64,000 bases of DNA from Primulina eburnea. Taxonomy: Eukaryota; Streptophyta; Magnoliopsida; Lamiales; Gesneriaceae. The notes beneath the pieces are model-generated. The model had not been told where the DNA came from, made no database searches, and was given only the letters and a program-made list of their open reading frames with translations. Of the stretch, positions 48,656 through 61,195 are shown in pieces. The stretch is taken from assembly GCF_022965805.1 (NCBI RefSeq), contig NC_133114.1, positions 6,034,261-6,098,260 on the forward strand, read 5' to 3'. A program made the translations under genes and the position numbers. Each line of letters begins with the position of its first letter. The first letter of the stretch is position 1.

Positions 48656-49681
48656 AGGAGCCACATTCTGTGTTTTAGGCCATCAAAATAATTAGCGAAC
48701 TTAATAGTGATTGGTGCTGCCATAATCCGTGAGACACCATCATTTCCGTAGTTTTGTGGAGATTTACTGCGTCACCCTGGATTTAAATCTCATTGGTTTT
48801 GTTATAAATTTTCATCGTACAATAATATGACAATTTGTGAATGGATTATTTACTGAGATTTCACGAAATAAATGTGCTAATATCAGCTAGCATTGTTTTG
48901 AGGTTACATTTGACCAACTCTGAATCAGGAGATGAGCAGCCGAGCCAGCAATGCTGCAACATGAAATCTCATCGTGAGGCACATTCGATTGAGTTCACTC
49001 TAGGAGGCTCGGGTTTTCCTCCAACACGCAATTGCTTGATTCTGTCAAGAAAGATTCAACTTCAAGTCACAAATGCAATATCTGAAGAGATTTAACACAA
49101 TGTGGACAAACATAGATTAACATCAGAAGAAAGAAATAAAGTTTCTTGTGATTTTGATTTGTGGATAGTGCATCAAATATGGAATTTGATACAATTTCGT
49201 GCCGTTCATTCATGTAAATAGTGCAATTTTGGCATATAATCCATGTGAAAAAACCAATATTATGAAAATACCAATCATTTCGACCTTCCTCCATGGATTG
49301 CAAAATAGTTCGGGTGGTCCAACGGAAACCTATTTTTTCAGCTATATTGTCTTTGAGACCACGTTCAAACATTAAGAGGAAGCGATGGAGGCACTCAAGC
49401 AGCAATGACAATTAAAACCATTGCATCACACTATAATATTTGCTAGATCAATGCAAATAATAATAATAAGCAGCGAAAATAGTGAAGCGTTATGTAACAT
49501 AAGAGATCAAGATAACCAAAGATGAGGGCATATTTAGTTCTGACAATCTTCTTTCCAAATCAAAGTCGAATTCATAATAACAGTTGTTGTATTATCATTG
49601 TGATTGCAAGAGAACTAACCAGTTATGAAGTAAGGTCTCGATCACATTCCAAAGTTTGATGAGTCAGAATCTTGTGCAAAA
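48656..49681. other. Intergenic region between two convergent genes
   Basis: It holds the presumed 3' UTRs of the subunit e-like gene (plus) and the RbfA gene (minus). Open frames at 48841-49095 and 49067-49411 show no family resemblance. Confidence 0.45.
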
Positions 49682-51581
49682 TTACTTTACATAGATGACC
49701 CCATCATCGTCAATGTCATCTCCCTCCCACTCAACATCATTGTTGCCTCTATCAGATAGCTCTTCGAAATCATCAGCTTCACCTTCTATTGCTTTTTTCT
49801 CATTCTCATCCTTTATCCTATCCAGTATTTCAAGTACCTGAAATTGATTATTTCATGTTATTTACTTGTGATTCCAATTTCCACCAACTATACCATTTCG
49901 GAGAAACATCAAAGAGGAAATAGTAAATATCAGCATAATCATATGGCACATCAAAGACATGCGTTCTTCGCTTAAACAGATAAATATTGGGGTTTAATCT
50001 ATAACACAATATGGTAGAAAATATTCAGATATTAGAATGGAAAATGGCTTCAACTTATCCACTTAAACCTTCCTAAAGTTTAAGAGAAGGAAAAATTGGT
50101 AGATATCAACAACTAAAGAAAAACAAAAGTATACTCAGTCAAGAATCCTAAAAGTAGATGAAAGATATGACTACCTAAGTAGCATAGAAGAATCAAATAA
50201 ACAACACAGATTCATATCAAATAGATTATAAATCTGACCCTGCTTCCTCGTTCAATAGATTCATCTTCTACGAAACGAATCTCAGGAGTGAGCCGCAAGC
50301 TTCATACGCTTACCCAACTCACTGCGAACGTATTTTGCTTTTGACTTGAGCCCAGCAAGGGAGACTTCTTTTCCTCTTTCATCACCAAAAACAGATACAT
50401 ATACTTTAACTACCTGCATATTAGAAACACAAAAAATGGTCACACACATTGTGTTGGTTGTTTCCCAGGTTCAAATATGTTTACTAATTATGCATGGACC
50501 GGCTATCCAATAAACAACCCAATAAGGTAATTTGTTAAATCATAGGTTTCCAAGATATTAAATTAATTGATATGATCCATCTTATAAATAAAAATCCACC
50601 CAATGAAATCTTTTATCACGGGTCAAAGACTTTAAGTTATATCTATATGTAGAGTTATGATCCCAAGACAGAGAATAATTCAGAATACACGCATACTCAG
50701 AACCATTTGTTTTGCCTGCTCCTTTGGCAAGAACAAAGTTTTACCATAATTCACACGCTTGATCTATCAATGAATTAGGTACATATTTATAGTTATTTTT
50801 CTACTGCTTCAACATGAATTTCTGGTCTTTCGAGATATATGATTATCAATCACTTGCTTCTCAAATTTAGACTGTATTGCGCAAATACTGAAAGGATAAC
50901 ACAAAACATAATAGAAAATTTAACAATCTCGAAAGCCAACATTGCAATCATACTCGACTAAACCAAACAAAAGAGTAACGAATGTTATTTAAAGAAAGCT
51001 GAAAATTTTAAATTGGAAGGGAAAGTTCTCTGCTTTGGCACACACATTAGAAGGACGTTAATAAGCTTGAATCAACAAGCTACCAATCTCTTCCCATTTT
51101 TCACAACTTCAAACGTGCAATTCAACTAAAACCTATTTCCTTGAATTCTACTCAACAGTGGTACATGAATCTTTTTAGTAATAAAAGCTAAGTAGCAGAA
51201 TGTCGGTATTCGAAGCAATAAAAGTACCTGCAAATCAGAAGAAATTTCAACGTCACTAATTGTCGTGAGGGAGGAGAGATACCGATCCGCGCCTAAAGCA
51301 ACTTCAGGTAGAATTGCAGACTGCAAAACCTTATCGGTAAGCAACATATCTGATAGCTCCCTCATTATCTGCTTCGCCACCATTCTCACTCTTCTAGGGT
51401 GGGCCATACACCTGATTGTTCTGACTCCTACACCGCCGCCGCCGCCGCCGGTGGTGGTACATATCCCGCGCGGCGATGTCTTCAGCAGGGAAAAGGAAGA
51501 AATATGGCAGAACCACGGCGATGGGTTTGCGATTGAACATGGCGGAGCTACCGGCGAGCGGTGGATTTGAAGATGCGTCAT
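49682..51581 (-). CDS. Plastid ribosome-binding factor A (RbfA family), three exons, one-base frameshift
   Basis: Exon 1 (51581-51228, 118 codons) starts MTHLQIHRSPVAPPCS, a likely plastid transit peptide rich in Ser/Pro. It is followed by the RbfA core MAHPRRVRMVAKQIMREL and ending SDVEISSDLQ. Exon 2 (50413-50239) continues VVKVYVSVFGDERG, KAKYVRSELGKRMKL. Exon 3 (49837-49682, 51 codons) ends with an acidic tail (EWEGDDIDDDGVIYVK). RbfA proteins bind helix 1 of small-subunit rRNA and mature the 30S particle. Exon 2 has 175 bases where 174 keep phase. A surplus base after MKL (near 50297-50300) gives AAHS-stop in place of the expected RLTPEIRF, which resumes one base out of phase. Either the gene is broken or the assembly has an error. 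Confidence 0.85.
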
Positions 51582-51797
51582 CACAGGTTCTTCACTTCCT
51601 CGGCTCTCGGATTCTGTTCCTCTTCGGAGGGTATTTTGGGGATTGGAAAACAAATCATCTCCTATTGCTGTTGTTGGGCAGGCTTATATTAGGCCATGGC
51701 CCAAGAGATTGCTACAAATCCAGGTACGGTTGCCCAATTCTATAACTGCAGACAGCAATTCCACTTCTCTTATGTTTCTCCTAAAAAAAATAGGTAT

Positions 51798-51967
51798 CTT
51801 GTGAGACGGTTTGACGAATATTTATCTGTGAGACGGCTCAACTCTACTGATATTCACAATAAAAAGTAATACTCTTAGCATAAAAAAATAATAATTACTC
51901 ATGGTTGTACCAAAAAAAGACCGGTATCACCAAATACGATCTGTGAGACCATCTCACACAAATTTTT
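51798..51967 (+). repeat. MITE-like repeat, copy 2
   Basis: CTTGTGAGACGG at the left, TCTCACACAAATTTTTG at the right, and GATATTCACAATAAAAA with ACTCTTAGCATAAAAAA inside. It is in the same orientation as copy 1, about 220 bp upstream of the RbfA gene start. Confidence 0.75.
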
Positions 51968-52065
51968 GCAAAAAAAAAAACTTTTATATATTTCTTCTTA
52001 TTATTACTGCCAAAATCTTTGTTTGCACAATATTTGATTTTCGGGCGTGTTCGGTGCAAAGATAC

Positions 52066-53838
52066 TGTGGGGACCCGGACTCTAACTCAATTCTTTTGGG
52101 ATTTAATTGGATCTTTGCTCGAAAATGTGGGTCAAAATTTTGCTTTTAACATTAAGTCAAATGTATAATAAAAGCATGACATATCTTTATAATAATTAAA
52201 CAACATCAGGTACATACAAGTCTGTTTCGTACAAGCATACACTAGTGTTCAGATACCAACTACAAACATAAGTGATACAAGTCTAGTAGGAAACACTAAA
52301 AATCTTCAACGCCCGAGATCTCCACGCTATCGTCAATCTCTCATCTAGCTCGAGACCCAGATCCTGCCCCACCTGTTGCTATGCACACATACAGACACGA
52401 CAACAGCCGGATAACTCCGGTGAGAACATATCCCAGTATAAAACATGGATGCATGCAATGTAATAATCATGTACAAAAGCATAGCATATATCAAGTAATC
52501 ATGAATGAAAATCTAAACATGTAGAAGAATACAAATCTGTATTCAACATTTAAATCTTGACTCGACTCATTTCTAATCTAGGGATCCCGGTGTGAATAAG
52601 ACGGTCTGTCACCTACCCAACCACTCGGGGCAACGGTACGTCTTATTCCTAGACTTCGGTCAAATCTGTATCGAGGGTCTACTCATAGCGTAAATCTACT
52701 ACCATGCGTCGATACACCGAAACGTCTAGTTTTGGCCAATCTGCCAATATCTCCTATCTCAGGACTCGAATATAAATCAATAAACAAGGCATTACATAAT
52801 CAATGTAATAACAATCTAGTATGTGATTTAGGGAAACTCGTATCAAATCAGAATCGAGTTGTGCAATCCCGTGACCACATGAATTATACCTTTCGTCGCA
52901 CAATCTCTGTCGAGATCTTGAAGTCGGAATGTCACTCTGTCAAGACTAATCTGAAATGACAATATACAAATGTTTTATATCAAAACACAACTCAACCAAG
53001 TCTTGGAATAATCAATAATCAGTCTCGGTACAAACTGACGGCATAACGGCGTACTTCTTCGATACCGATAACCTCACAATAACATACTCAATCACAATCA
53101 ACTCATCATCTCATCAACACCTCAATACATAAGCTGAAATCTGTACAATCTTAACATAATACATGCTGAAATTTCGAATAATAGTATACGGCGTCTGAAA
53201 CTCGATCCGTTTACGTTTCTACGATGTTCATAATCTCAAGAACACAAAATAACCATTACATCTGATTTTCCCCAACACTTAAATTTCAAACCATGTTGGA
53301 AATGAGAAATACTTACATCTTCTTGTAGCCTTCAAAGAGAGGAACACAAATCCGGTCTCGGAATTAAAATCGGATCACTATATCATTCAAAATCATAAGT
53401 TTAAGATCAAAAGAATGGGAGCTTTCTTCTTGGCTTCTCTCGGTTCCATGAATTCTGAAATGAAAAGGGAAGAAGACAACTCATATACTTTGCATGGCCA
53501 AGGACACATGTTATATTTTTTCAAATAACACGTATGACCGCGGGTGCGGTAGCTCAGGAGCGCGGGTGCGCTGTTCTCACGGCGAATTCATCTAAAATTG
53601 CAGCACCTAGACCGCGGGTGCGATCTCACCACCGCGGGTGCGGTCTTGTTAGCACCGCGGGTGCGGTCTTGCTTCGCACAAATCCACCAATTTCCTCTCA
53701 ATGCACCGCGGGTGCGGTCCTTCCTGTACCTGCGGGTGCGGTGTGGCTTCGGCCCTGCTCGCTCAAAATCCCATAATTCATGCATTCTTACTTCTACAAG
53801 TCTAACATCAATGATACTGGTAATTCTCGAGCCTTACA
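52066..53838 (-). repeat. 3' LTR of the truncated chromovirus
   Basis: 1773 bp. It starts on the minus strand at 53838 directly after the purine tract. A cluster of CCGCGGGTGCGGT words at 53535-53745 lies in U3, just upstream of TATA-like sequence near 53515-53490. Confidence 0.88.
53535..53745. repeat. Cluster of about seven CCGCGGGTGCGGT words
   Basis: Copies or near copies lie at about 53537, 53560, 53610, 53631, 53654, 53705 and 53730. The spacers differ, so this is not a simple tandem repeat. CCGCGG is itself palindromic. Confidence 0.88.
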
Positions 53839-53940
53839 TTTCTCCCCCTCTTAGACAAGAGTTCGTCCTCGAACCCGTACGCAAGTAATCATGCAAGTAT
53901 ACCCAAAATAGTATAATCAAAATTGAAAGGAAGACTCACA

Positions 53941-56310
53941 TCATATGAATAGCTCGGGATGTTTCTGCCTCATCTCAGACTCTGTCTCCCAAGTTGCTTC
54001 CTCAATTCCATGACGACTCCATTGAATCTTTACAAGCGGAATGGTCTTGGTCCTAAGTTGTTTCTCTTTCCGATCAAGAATCTGGATCGGTCTTTCCATA
54101 TAGCTCAGAGTCTGATCTAACTCGGCTTCGTCAGGCTGAATGACATGAGAATCATCCGGCATGTATCTGCGCAACATCGATACATGAAAAACGTCATGTA
54201 TACCAGATAATGAAGGAGGAAGAGCAAGTCTGTAAGCTCGATCGCCATTTTTTTAAGAATCTCATACGGACCGACCCCCGACGTATCTAGGAGACAATTT
54301 TCCACGCTTGCCAAATCTGACAACGCCTCTGAAAGGTGAAATCTTCAAAAATACTCTATCTCCCTGCTCAAATACCAACTGTCTGCGTCTGATATTGGCG
54401 TATTTCGCTTGCCTATCCTGTGCCGTCTTCATTCTCTTCTGAATAATCTTCACTTTCTCGATCATCTCACGAATCATATCAGGCCCCAACTCTGGTACCT
54501 CAGAGATATCATCCCAGTACAACTGAGATCTGCACTTCTTTCCGTATAAAGCTTCGAACGGTGCCATCTCAATGCTAGTCTGATAGCTGTTGTTGTATGA
54601 AAACTCACACAACGATAATGAATCTTGCCAACTAGTACCAAAGTCTAGTACTATAGCTCTCAGCATGTCCTCTAAAGTCTGGATAGTCCGTTCTGACTGT
54701 CCGTCTGTCTGAGGATGATAAGCAGTGCTCAAGTGTAAAGTCGTACCCAAAGCCTGCTGCAAGCTGTGCCAAAAGTGAGAAGTAAATCGTGGATCACGAT
54801 CTGATACGATCGACTTCGGCACACCGTGCAATCTGACGACCTCTCTGACATATAACTCTGCCATCTGATCGTGTTGATAGGTCATTCTGTACGAAATAAA
54901 GCACGCTGATTTGGTCAGTCTATCTATCACAATCCAAATCGCGTCACAGCCTCGCGAAGATCGAGGTAACTTCGTCACGAAATCCATGGAAATGTGGTCC
55001 CATTTTCATTCAGGAACAGACAAACTCTGAAGTAAACCCCCGGGCTTCTTTCTTTCTGCCTTCACCTGCTGGCAATTCAAACATTTAGACACAAATTCTG
55101 CAATGTTTGTCTTCATCTGCTTCCACCAGAATTGCGTCTTCAAGTCATTGTACATCTTCCTGCCACCAGGGTGAATGCTGAACCGACTACAGTGTGCTTC
55201 TGACATGATCTGTCGTATCAAATCTGAAACCTCTGGCACTACTAGACGGTTATTCACGTACAGAACAGAATCTCTAACCTGATACTCTGATATATGACCA
55301 GCTCTGACCATATCAATCGATTTCTGAATGCTCGGATCAATTCTTTGTGCTTCTTTGATCCTCAAAATCAAATCTGGCTCAATCTGAATTGCAGCAAGTC
55401 GTAACGGTCTACTCTCTGTATCAAATGTCAACCCAGACAAGCAACAATCTTCTACTAAATTCGATACACCTATAGTTGACAAGGAAAGAGCACATACCTT
55501 TCGACTCAAGGCGTCTGCCGCTGCATTTGACTTCCCTGGATAGTACTTGATCTCGCAATCAAAATCTTTCAGCAGATCAAGCCATCGTCGCTGCCTCATG
55601 TTCAACTCTGACTGAGAAAAGAGGTACTTCAAGCTCTTATGATCGGAATAGATCTCAAATTTCTCGCCATACAGATAATGACGCCAGATCTTGAGTGCAA
55701 AGACAATCGCCGCCAATTCAAGATCATGAATTGGATAACGGGTCTCGTGCGGCTTCAGCTGTCTAGAGGCGTACGCTATCACATGCCCTCGCTGCATAAG
55801 AACACACCCTAGCCCTCTGTGAGATGCATCACAGTATACAACGAACTCATCTGTACCTGAAGGAATCGTCAAGATAGGCGCACTAGTCAGCCTCATCTTC
55901 AGCTCTACAAAACTGACTTCACAATCTTCAGACCACACAAATGGCATATTCTTCTGTTTCAACTGGGTGATAGGCTTCGCTATACTGGAGAAATCTCGGA
56001 TAAAACGACGATAATACCCGGCTAGACCCATGAAACTGCGTATTTCAGGCACAGAAGTCGGTCTCGGCCAACTGATCACAGCCTCAATTTTACTTGGATC
56101 TACTGCAATACCATCTCCAGTTATAATGTGACCCAAAAAGACAACCTGTCTCAATCAGAATTCGCACTTGGACAGTTTAGCATACAACTGCTCATTTCTC
56201 AAAGTCTTCAACACAATCCTCAGATGATCTGCATGCTCAGTCAGACTCTTCGAATACACCAAAATATCATCAATGAACACAATTACAAAATCATCTAAAT
56301 ATCTCTGAAA
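53941..56310 (-). pseudogene. pol 3' half: reverse transcriptase end, RNase H, integrase, chromodomain-like tail
   Basis: It begins inside reverse transcriptase ([13 protein letters not shown], about 56283-56245). A TGA near 56155-56157 follows CEF, where tryptophan is expected. RNase H ([13 protein letters not shown]), ADALSRK and the integrase finger ([10 protein letters not shown]...CLNCQQ) follow. A second TGA near 55006 after SVPE again replaces tryptophan. The integrase core ([27 protein letters not shown]) is intact. The frame is lost near 54255-54280 around a T-run and resumes as SMLRRYMPDDSH. It ends with a chromodomain-like segment (ILDRKEKQLRTKTIPLV, GIEEATWE) at 53941. Confidence 0.88.
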
Positions 56311-56367
56311 ATATTTATCACATTTGATGCTAAAATATGAAAATATTTATCACATTGGATGCTAAAA
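56308..56367. repeat. 30-bp tandem duplication at the element breakpoint
   Basis: GAAAATATTTATCACATT, then a G or T-type change, then GATGCTAAAATAT occurs twice back to back, with a single difference. The first copy fuses to chromovirus sequence. Confidence 0.75.
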
Positions 56368-57728
56368 TATGACTGGAAAAGCATGAAAAAGCTTGACTAG
56401 ATATATGAAAATTCTGCAGGGAGTTGTCTGAACTTTTTGCAAAGTGTGTTGTGTCTTCTCTATGTTGGCCGATTCCTTCTTTTTCTTCACTGTGCGGTGC
56501 GGTTTCTTGCAATCCCCCCATGACCCCACGATCTTCTCCCATTTTTTCCTAATATCTTCTTGACTTGTATGAATAACTTTAAATCAATAGGAATCTATCT
56601 ATCACATTTGATGGACTTTCATATTTTAATTGGGTCTTATCATTAATTGGACTTTCATAATTAAATATTTTAGCCTAAACAGTCTTACAACGGATATTAA
56701 AACTAATAAAAAAATAGTTTATAAACTCAATAAAATTATACTACTCAATAAACAAGTTTTTTAAAATAATACATCTCTTGAGTTTATAACCTAACACGAA
56801 GTGTCAACCATGTAAATTCGAGTCTTAGCAAAATAAATATGGGCCAATAGTGGCCATAGGTTTAAATTTGAATTAGATTTGGAATATCGAGCTCTAGCTT
56901 AACAGACACAGTTTCATAATTAAAAATTTATTTTGTTAGATATGGGATAAATTCTAGTGCTAGAGGGAATTTTATGTGTATAATGTAGTACATAAATATT
57001 ATGGAATTTAGACTTGAGAATATCAAAATTGGTGGAAGTCACATATATATCCAAAAAACCAATTTGATACAATACTTATTCCAACACGTCTATACTATTA
57101 TACAAAGAATATATCGTCACTTAGAGGACACCATCTTTTGTTTCCTAATTTATTTTTACACCAACATTTTTCTTCAAAATTGCAACTAACTTATTTTCAA
57201 TATCACTTATCTCAAATTGCACTACGACCTCTACTAAGTTCTATCAATCATTATTGAATTAAATATTTAATAAAATAACACAAATCTAGTATAAATTACG
57301 ATTATAAAATAATTTACTAATATAACTAAAATATCAGTTACCTAGTCCTAGAGGCTAGGCACCCTTTTTTATATTTTCTCTAGAAAATTAATATAAACTC
57401 TTGATAATATTGATTCGTGGTAAAAAAAATTTGAGGCTCTTAATTATGTCACCATTAACTTGATGTTGAAAAATGGTGATTAATCAGGATACCACTTATA
57501 AGAAATTAACAAGTGTCGATGGGTAACTAAATCGAAATTTTTTTAAAAATAAAAAATAAAAATAATTTGAGTAAGTTATAATTAGAAAGTGTTAATTTTG
57601 TTATTTCTGGTAGAACCGGACTTTGGGACAACCCATGTGGTCTAAATAATTAAAAAGATTAATTAAGATAATGCCAATTACTGTTTTAATTAATGTGAAA
57701 TTAACTAGTGATGTGGATAAAGGCAAAA
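56368..57728. other. AT-rich intergenic sequence
   Basis: No supported gene. Short frames (for example 57001-57189) lack any family resemblance. Confidence 0.45.
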
Positions 57729-57891
57729 ACTTGCGTGAGACAGTCTCACATGTCGTATTTTGTAAGCCAGATATCTTATTTGAGTCATCAATGAAAAAAT
57801 ATAATTTATGCTAAGCATATTACTTTTTATATTGAATATCGATAGGATTGATCCGTATCACAGATAAAGATTTGTGAGATTGTGTCACAAG
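57729..57891 (-). repeat. MITE-like repeat, copy 3 (inverted)
   Basis: CTTGCGTGAGACAGTCTCAC at the left, TGTGTCACAAG at the right, and TATGCTAAGCATATTACTTTTTAT inside give the reverse complement of copies 1 and 2. Confidence 0.72.
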
Positions 57892-58439
57892 ATATCTATT
57901 GGAAGAGAAAAAAAGAGTGAAAAACTACATGCATGGCGGCGTTAATCTAATTGTCATTTAGTGTATTATTTGCCTATATTGATAGAATTGAAGGACCACG
58001 TGCCAACTAAGGAAATAGTCGGATAGATTCCATGATGTCAACGAAGATTAATTATGTTTGGTAATTTTAGACTATGCAAATTGCATGCGGAAATCAGGTT
58101 ATATGTGGGGAATCAAAATTGATCGGTCAAATTGATGTGAAAAAAATTATTTTAATACATTGTGGGTTTGACCCATTAACTTTAATTTATTACATAAGCT
58201 TACTTATATGGGGGGATGAGTTTCAAACTTGGATTTTTTTAAAATTAATTTTAGACTATTTTTAGTAGCCAAAAGTACGACCGTCTCATGGTGCGAATAT
58301 GTCAAATCAAAAATAATTTAACATCGAGTAATAACAGTTGTATTTTGAAAAACGAAACTTTTTTTTAATAAACACTAAATGTCAATGCCGACTAGATTCT
58401 TCGTTTAAATTGTACTATTCTAAATAATTTAGTGTCGAG
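57892..58439. other. Intergenic sequence
   Basis: Nothing recognised. A 63-codon frame at 58074-58265 has no support. Confidence 0.4.
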
Positions 58440-59950
58440 ACCAGATCGCCAGAATTTTATAAATTCAACGGCGTTGCGGTGACATCGAGGCAACCGGCAG
58501 TAGTGGAAGGGTGGCCGAAAATGTCGGATTTAGATCCTCTGTCGTGTTGAAAAAACAGCACTAAGTGATTTGCATTTTTTACACGAGATGATCATGTGAT
58601 CATCTTATGGACATTACATCATATGAGATAAATTTAAAAAGTTGTCAGATTAAACGAAATGATCATGTGATCATCTTGTGTAAAAGGTGCACAATATTTG
58701 GTGCATGATTTTTGTGTATTTTGCTTTGTGTAAAGGATCCAAATCCGAAAATTTCCTTGTGAAATTAAAGAGGTGGCCGAAATTTTGCTTTGTGTAGGAG
58801 GAGAGGATTTTGTGTTTTTTCTTGCAAGATTTTTTGTCACATGTTATTAACATTTGATGACGTGTTAATAAAAATACAATATTCCAATGCTACTAAGATT
58901 CATAATCCTAATACCATTAGGATTTCTTTATTTTCATAATTTAAATTTTCATGTAGTATATATAATGTAAATTCAATTCTTGATAATGCATTATATAATA
59001 TAAATATATATGTATGTTTGTGTGTATTTTAAAACCTTTATACACACTTACATATATAGATAGATATATGTGTGTATATATATATGTAAAATTAAATAAT
59101 CATTATTTAATTTTTTAATTAATTGTTAATTAATCATTCTAGACCTCTCTAAAATATTCCATGAGAAAATTACACTTAGTAATCATCACTAGTAACATTA
59201 TTATTTAATTATTACATTCTAAATTTACTAAATAAATCATTGTGAACTCGTTATAACCTCGATGGACGATCAGACAGTGCCAATGTGTCGAGGATGCAAA
59301 TATCGTTCATTTGATGAAAATTGGAAATTTCAAATATCAAAATTTTCATTGATCCATTTGAGCAGCTGCCAGTTTTGTAAACTCATTCACCAAAACATAC
59401 AGTTATACTCTACTCACTTAATTAGCAGTTAAGCTGACTTTATCAACTTCCATTATATGAAATCCACTTTAATCTTCTTTATAAGCAATCTGTTTGATCT
59501 TAATCAAATTACAGTCGCTAAATTCAACTCCTTGAATTTGATTATCTTAACGGAAATACAAAATTCAATACTTATGCGACACTCAGTTATTCAAGGATAC
59601 AACTAGCTATCACTTCACAAACTTATGTAATTCAGAATAGTATTTATTTTTATTCGAGCTTATCCTAAATAGCCTTATTCATTTTATCAAACCCTTGATC
59701 AAGAATATCATAACTGAAATATGATTGCACCCATCGGATCATGAAAAGAGCGTCTAGCAGTAGTGCCCCATGATCCCCGAGATATCACTGATAGTGCTTG
59801 TAAGAACCTTAAGTTATAGTTAGTGTAGAGTACAATCTCTTAACTCATATATCCCTGATCGAATCTACAACAATTGGAATGTCGAGAGTTGCAAATGAAT
59901 TCGATAACTATGTGATATATCTTTAAATAATAATAGTGACATGATATATG

Positions 59951-60325
59951 CAATTGAGTAATCGCCTTTCGAAATTGCACATATGGCACATGGCTTACGT
60001 GCAATTTCGAAAGGCGATTACTCAATTGCACTAAGAGCCAATGCTTTGTGGTCGGAGATTCACTATTTGTCTATGGGTGAAGATAATATCCTATGTGATA
60101 TGATAAATTAATAGTGCAATGATTCTTTTGGTCAGTGTAGCTAGTGTAAGACATGTGCCATACGTGCAATTTCGAAAGGCGATTACTCAATTGCACATAT
60201 GGCACATGTCTTACACTAGCTACACTGGCCAAAAGAATCATTGCACTATTAATTCATCATATCACATAAGATATCTTCACCCATATATAAATAGTGAATC
60301 CCCGACCACAATGCATTGGCTCTTA
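59951..60325. repeat. Nested inverted duplication
   Basis: The 30-base word CAATTGAGTAATCGCC..TTGCAC at 59951-59980 is repeated in inverse form at 59999-60031, with an 18-base loop. The inverse form is repeated directly at about 60164-60197. A 130-bp arm at 60032-60160 is the reverse complement of 60199-60325, with few changes. Confidence 0.88.
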
Positions 60326-60612
60326 CGTATTTCTAAATTATACCCAACCTCGTCACAAAGGTGGAACCCTAAATGGAGTCGGTAAATGAGTCAAAGTGCA
60401 TTGCTAGTATGTAGAACACCCATGTTGTCTCCGGTCAAAGGAGTAAGAGTGTACAACCATAACATTTTCCACTCGATAAGTGATAACAACTTGGAAGGTC
60501 CAAGGGAGGGTTGTTCAATACATTATCAAATGATCACTCATCTGTGTGAACGGACATCTTCATGCCCTTACCAATGAAACATGACGTTAACATCACATAT
60601 GATAGTCTCAAA

Positions 60613-61003
60613 CAGGGACGGAGCCACCCCAAAGGCTGGGGTGGGCTCCAGCCCAGGCTAGATTTTTGGGCCTACTAAAAAATATGGATGGATTAGCGAC
60701 AGTTTCACTACATCCGTCACTAAAATTTTTGAATTTATGAAAAATTTTAGCCCATAGCACACACTAAAATAAACGGATGGATTATTCAATAAATCCGTCG
60801 CTACAATTACGACGGTGTAGTTCTAATCGTCACTATATAGCGACGGTTGCGTACAAAGATCGGCGACGGTTTAATCAAAACCGTCGCCGATTTAGATCGG
60901 CGACGGTGTTTGGAAGAGCCGTCGCTAGTAGGGACGCTTAGATATCTGTCTGTCGCAACTAGCATTCAGCCCAATCTCAAATTATTTCCTGGCTACGTCT
61001 CTG
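60613..61003. mobile_element. hAT-type MITE, 391 bp, exact 8-bp target duplication
   Basis: Left terminus CAGGGACGGAGCCA; right terminus, inverted, CAGAGACGTAGCCA. GTCTCAAA lies on both sides (60605-60612 and 61004-61011). Removing it restores the continuity of the surrounding repeat as seen in copy 1 (near 28450). Inside are several AGCGACGG/CCGTCGC palindromes at 60780-60945. No coding frame. Confidence 0.88.
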
Positions 61004-61195
61004 GTCTCAAACTTAAGCGACATTTATCCTTATTTGAGGCGGTCAACTTCGACTGGAGTCTGTTTAGAATATACGGTACTATTCCTACTGAGTTTCATAA
61101 TCTTACGTTGCGAAACAGACCTCGTGATATCTATTGTATATTCAAGGGTTTCATTTATATAGCTTGCATGTGTATATACATAAATTAATTGTCAT

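Larger units (their letters stand above)
52066..56337 (-). mobile_element. 5'-truncated Tekay/Del-type chromovirus
   Basis: Only the 3' LTR (52066-53838, 1773 bp, on the minus strand TGTAAGGCTCGAG...GTCCCCACA), the purine tract AAGAGGGGGAGAAA and the pol half downstream of the reverse transcriptase palm remain. Sequence breaks off near 56310-56337 at a 30-bp tandem duplication. The LTR end GTCCGGGTCCCCACA is identical to that of the element at 31508, suggesting related families. Confidence 0.9.
58440..61195 (-). repeat. Long copia-like LTR, copy 2, rearranged
   Basis: Collinear with 26359-28690. Shared words include GGACAGCTGCCAGTTTT versus GAGCAGCTGCCAGTTTT, ATCACTGATAGTGC, CATCGGATCATG and AGGGAGGGTTGTTCA. 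This copy carries an inverted duplication (59951-60325) and a hAT MITE (60613-61003). The outer limits are approximate. Confidence 0.42.

Noticed and set aside
51265..51745. Plus-strand frames opposite RbfA exon 1
   Set aside because: They are antisense shadows of the transit peptide and RbfA core.
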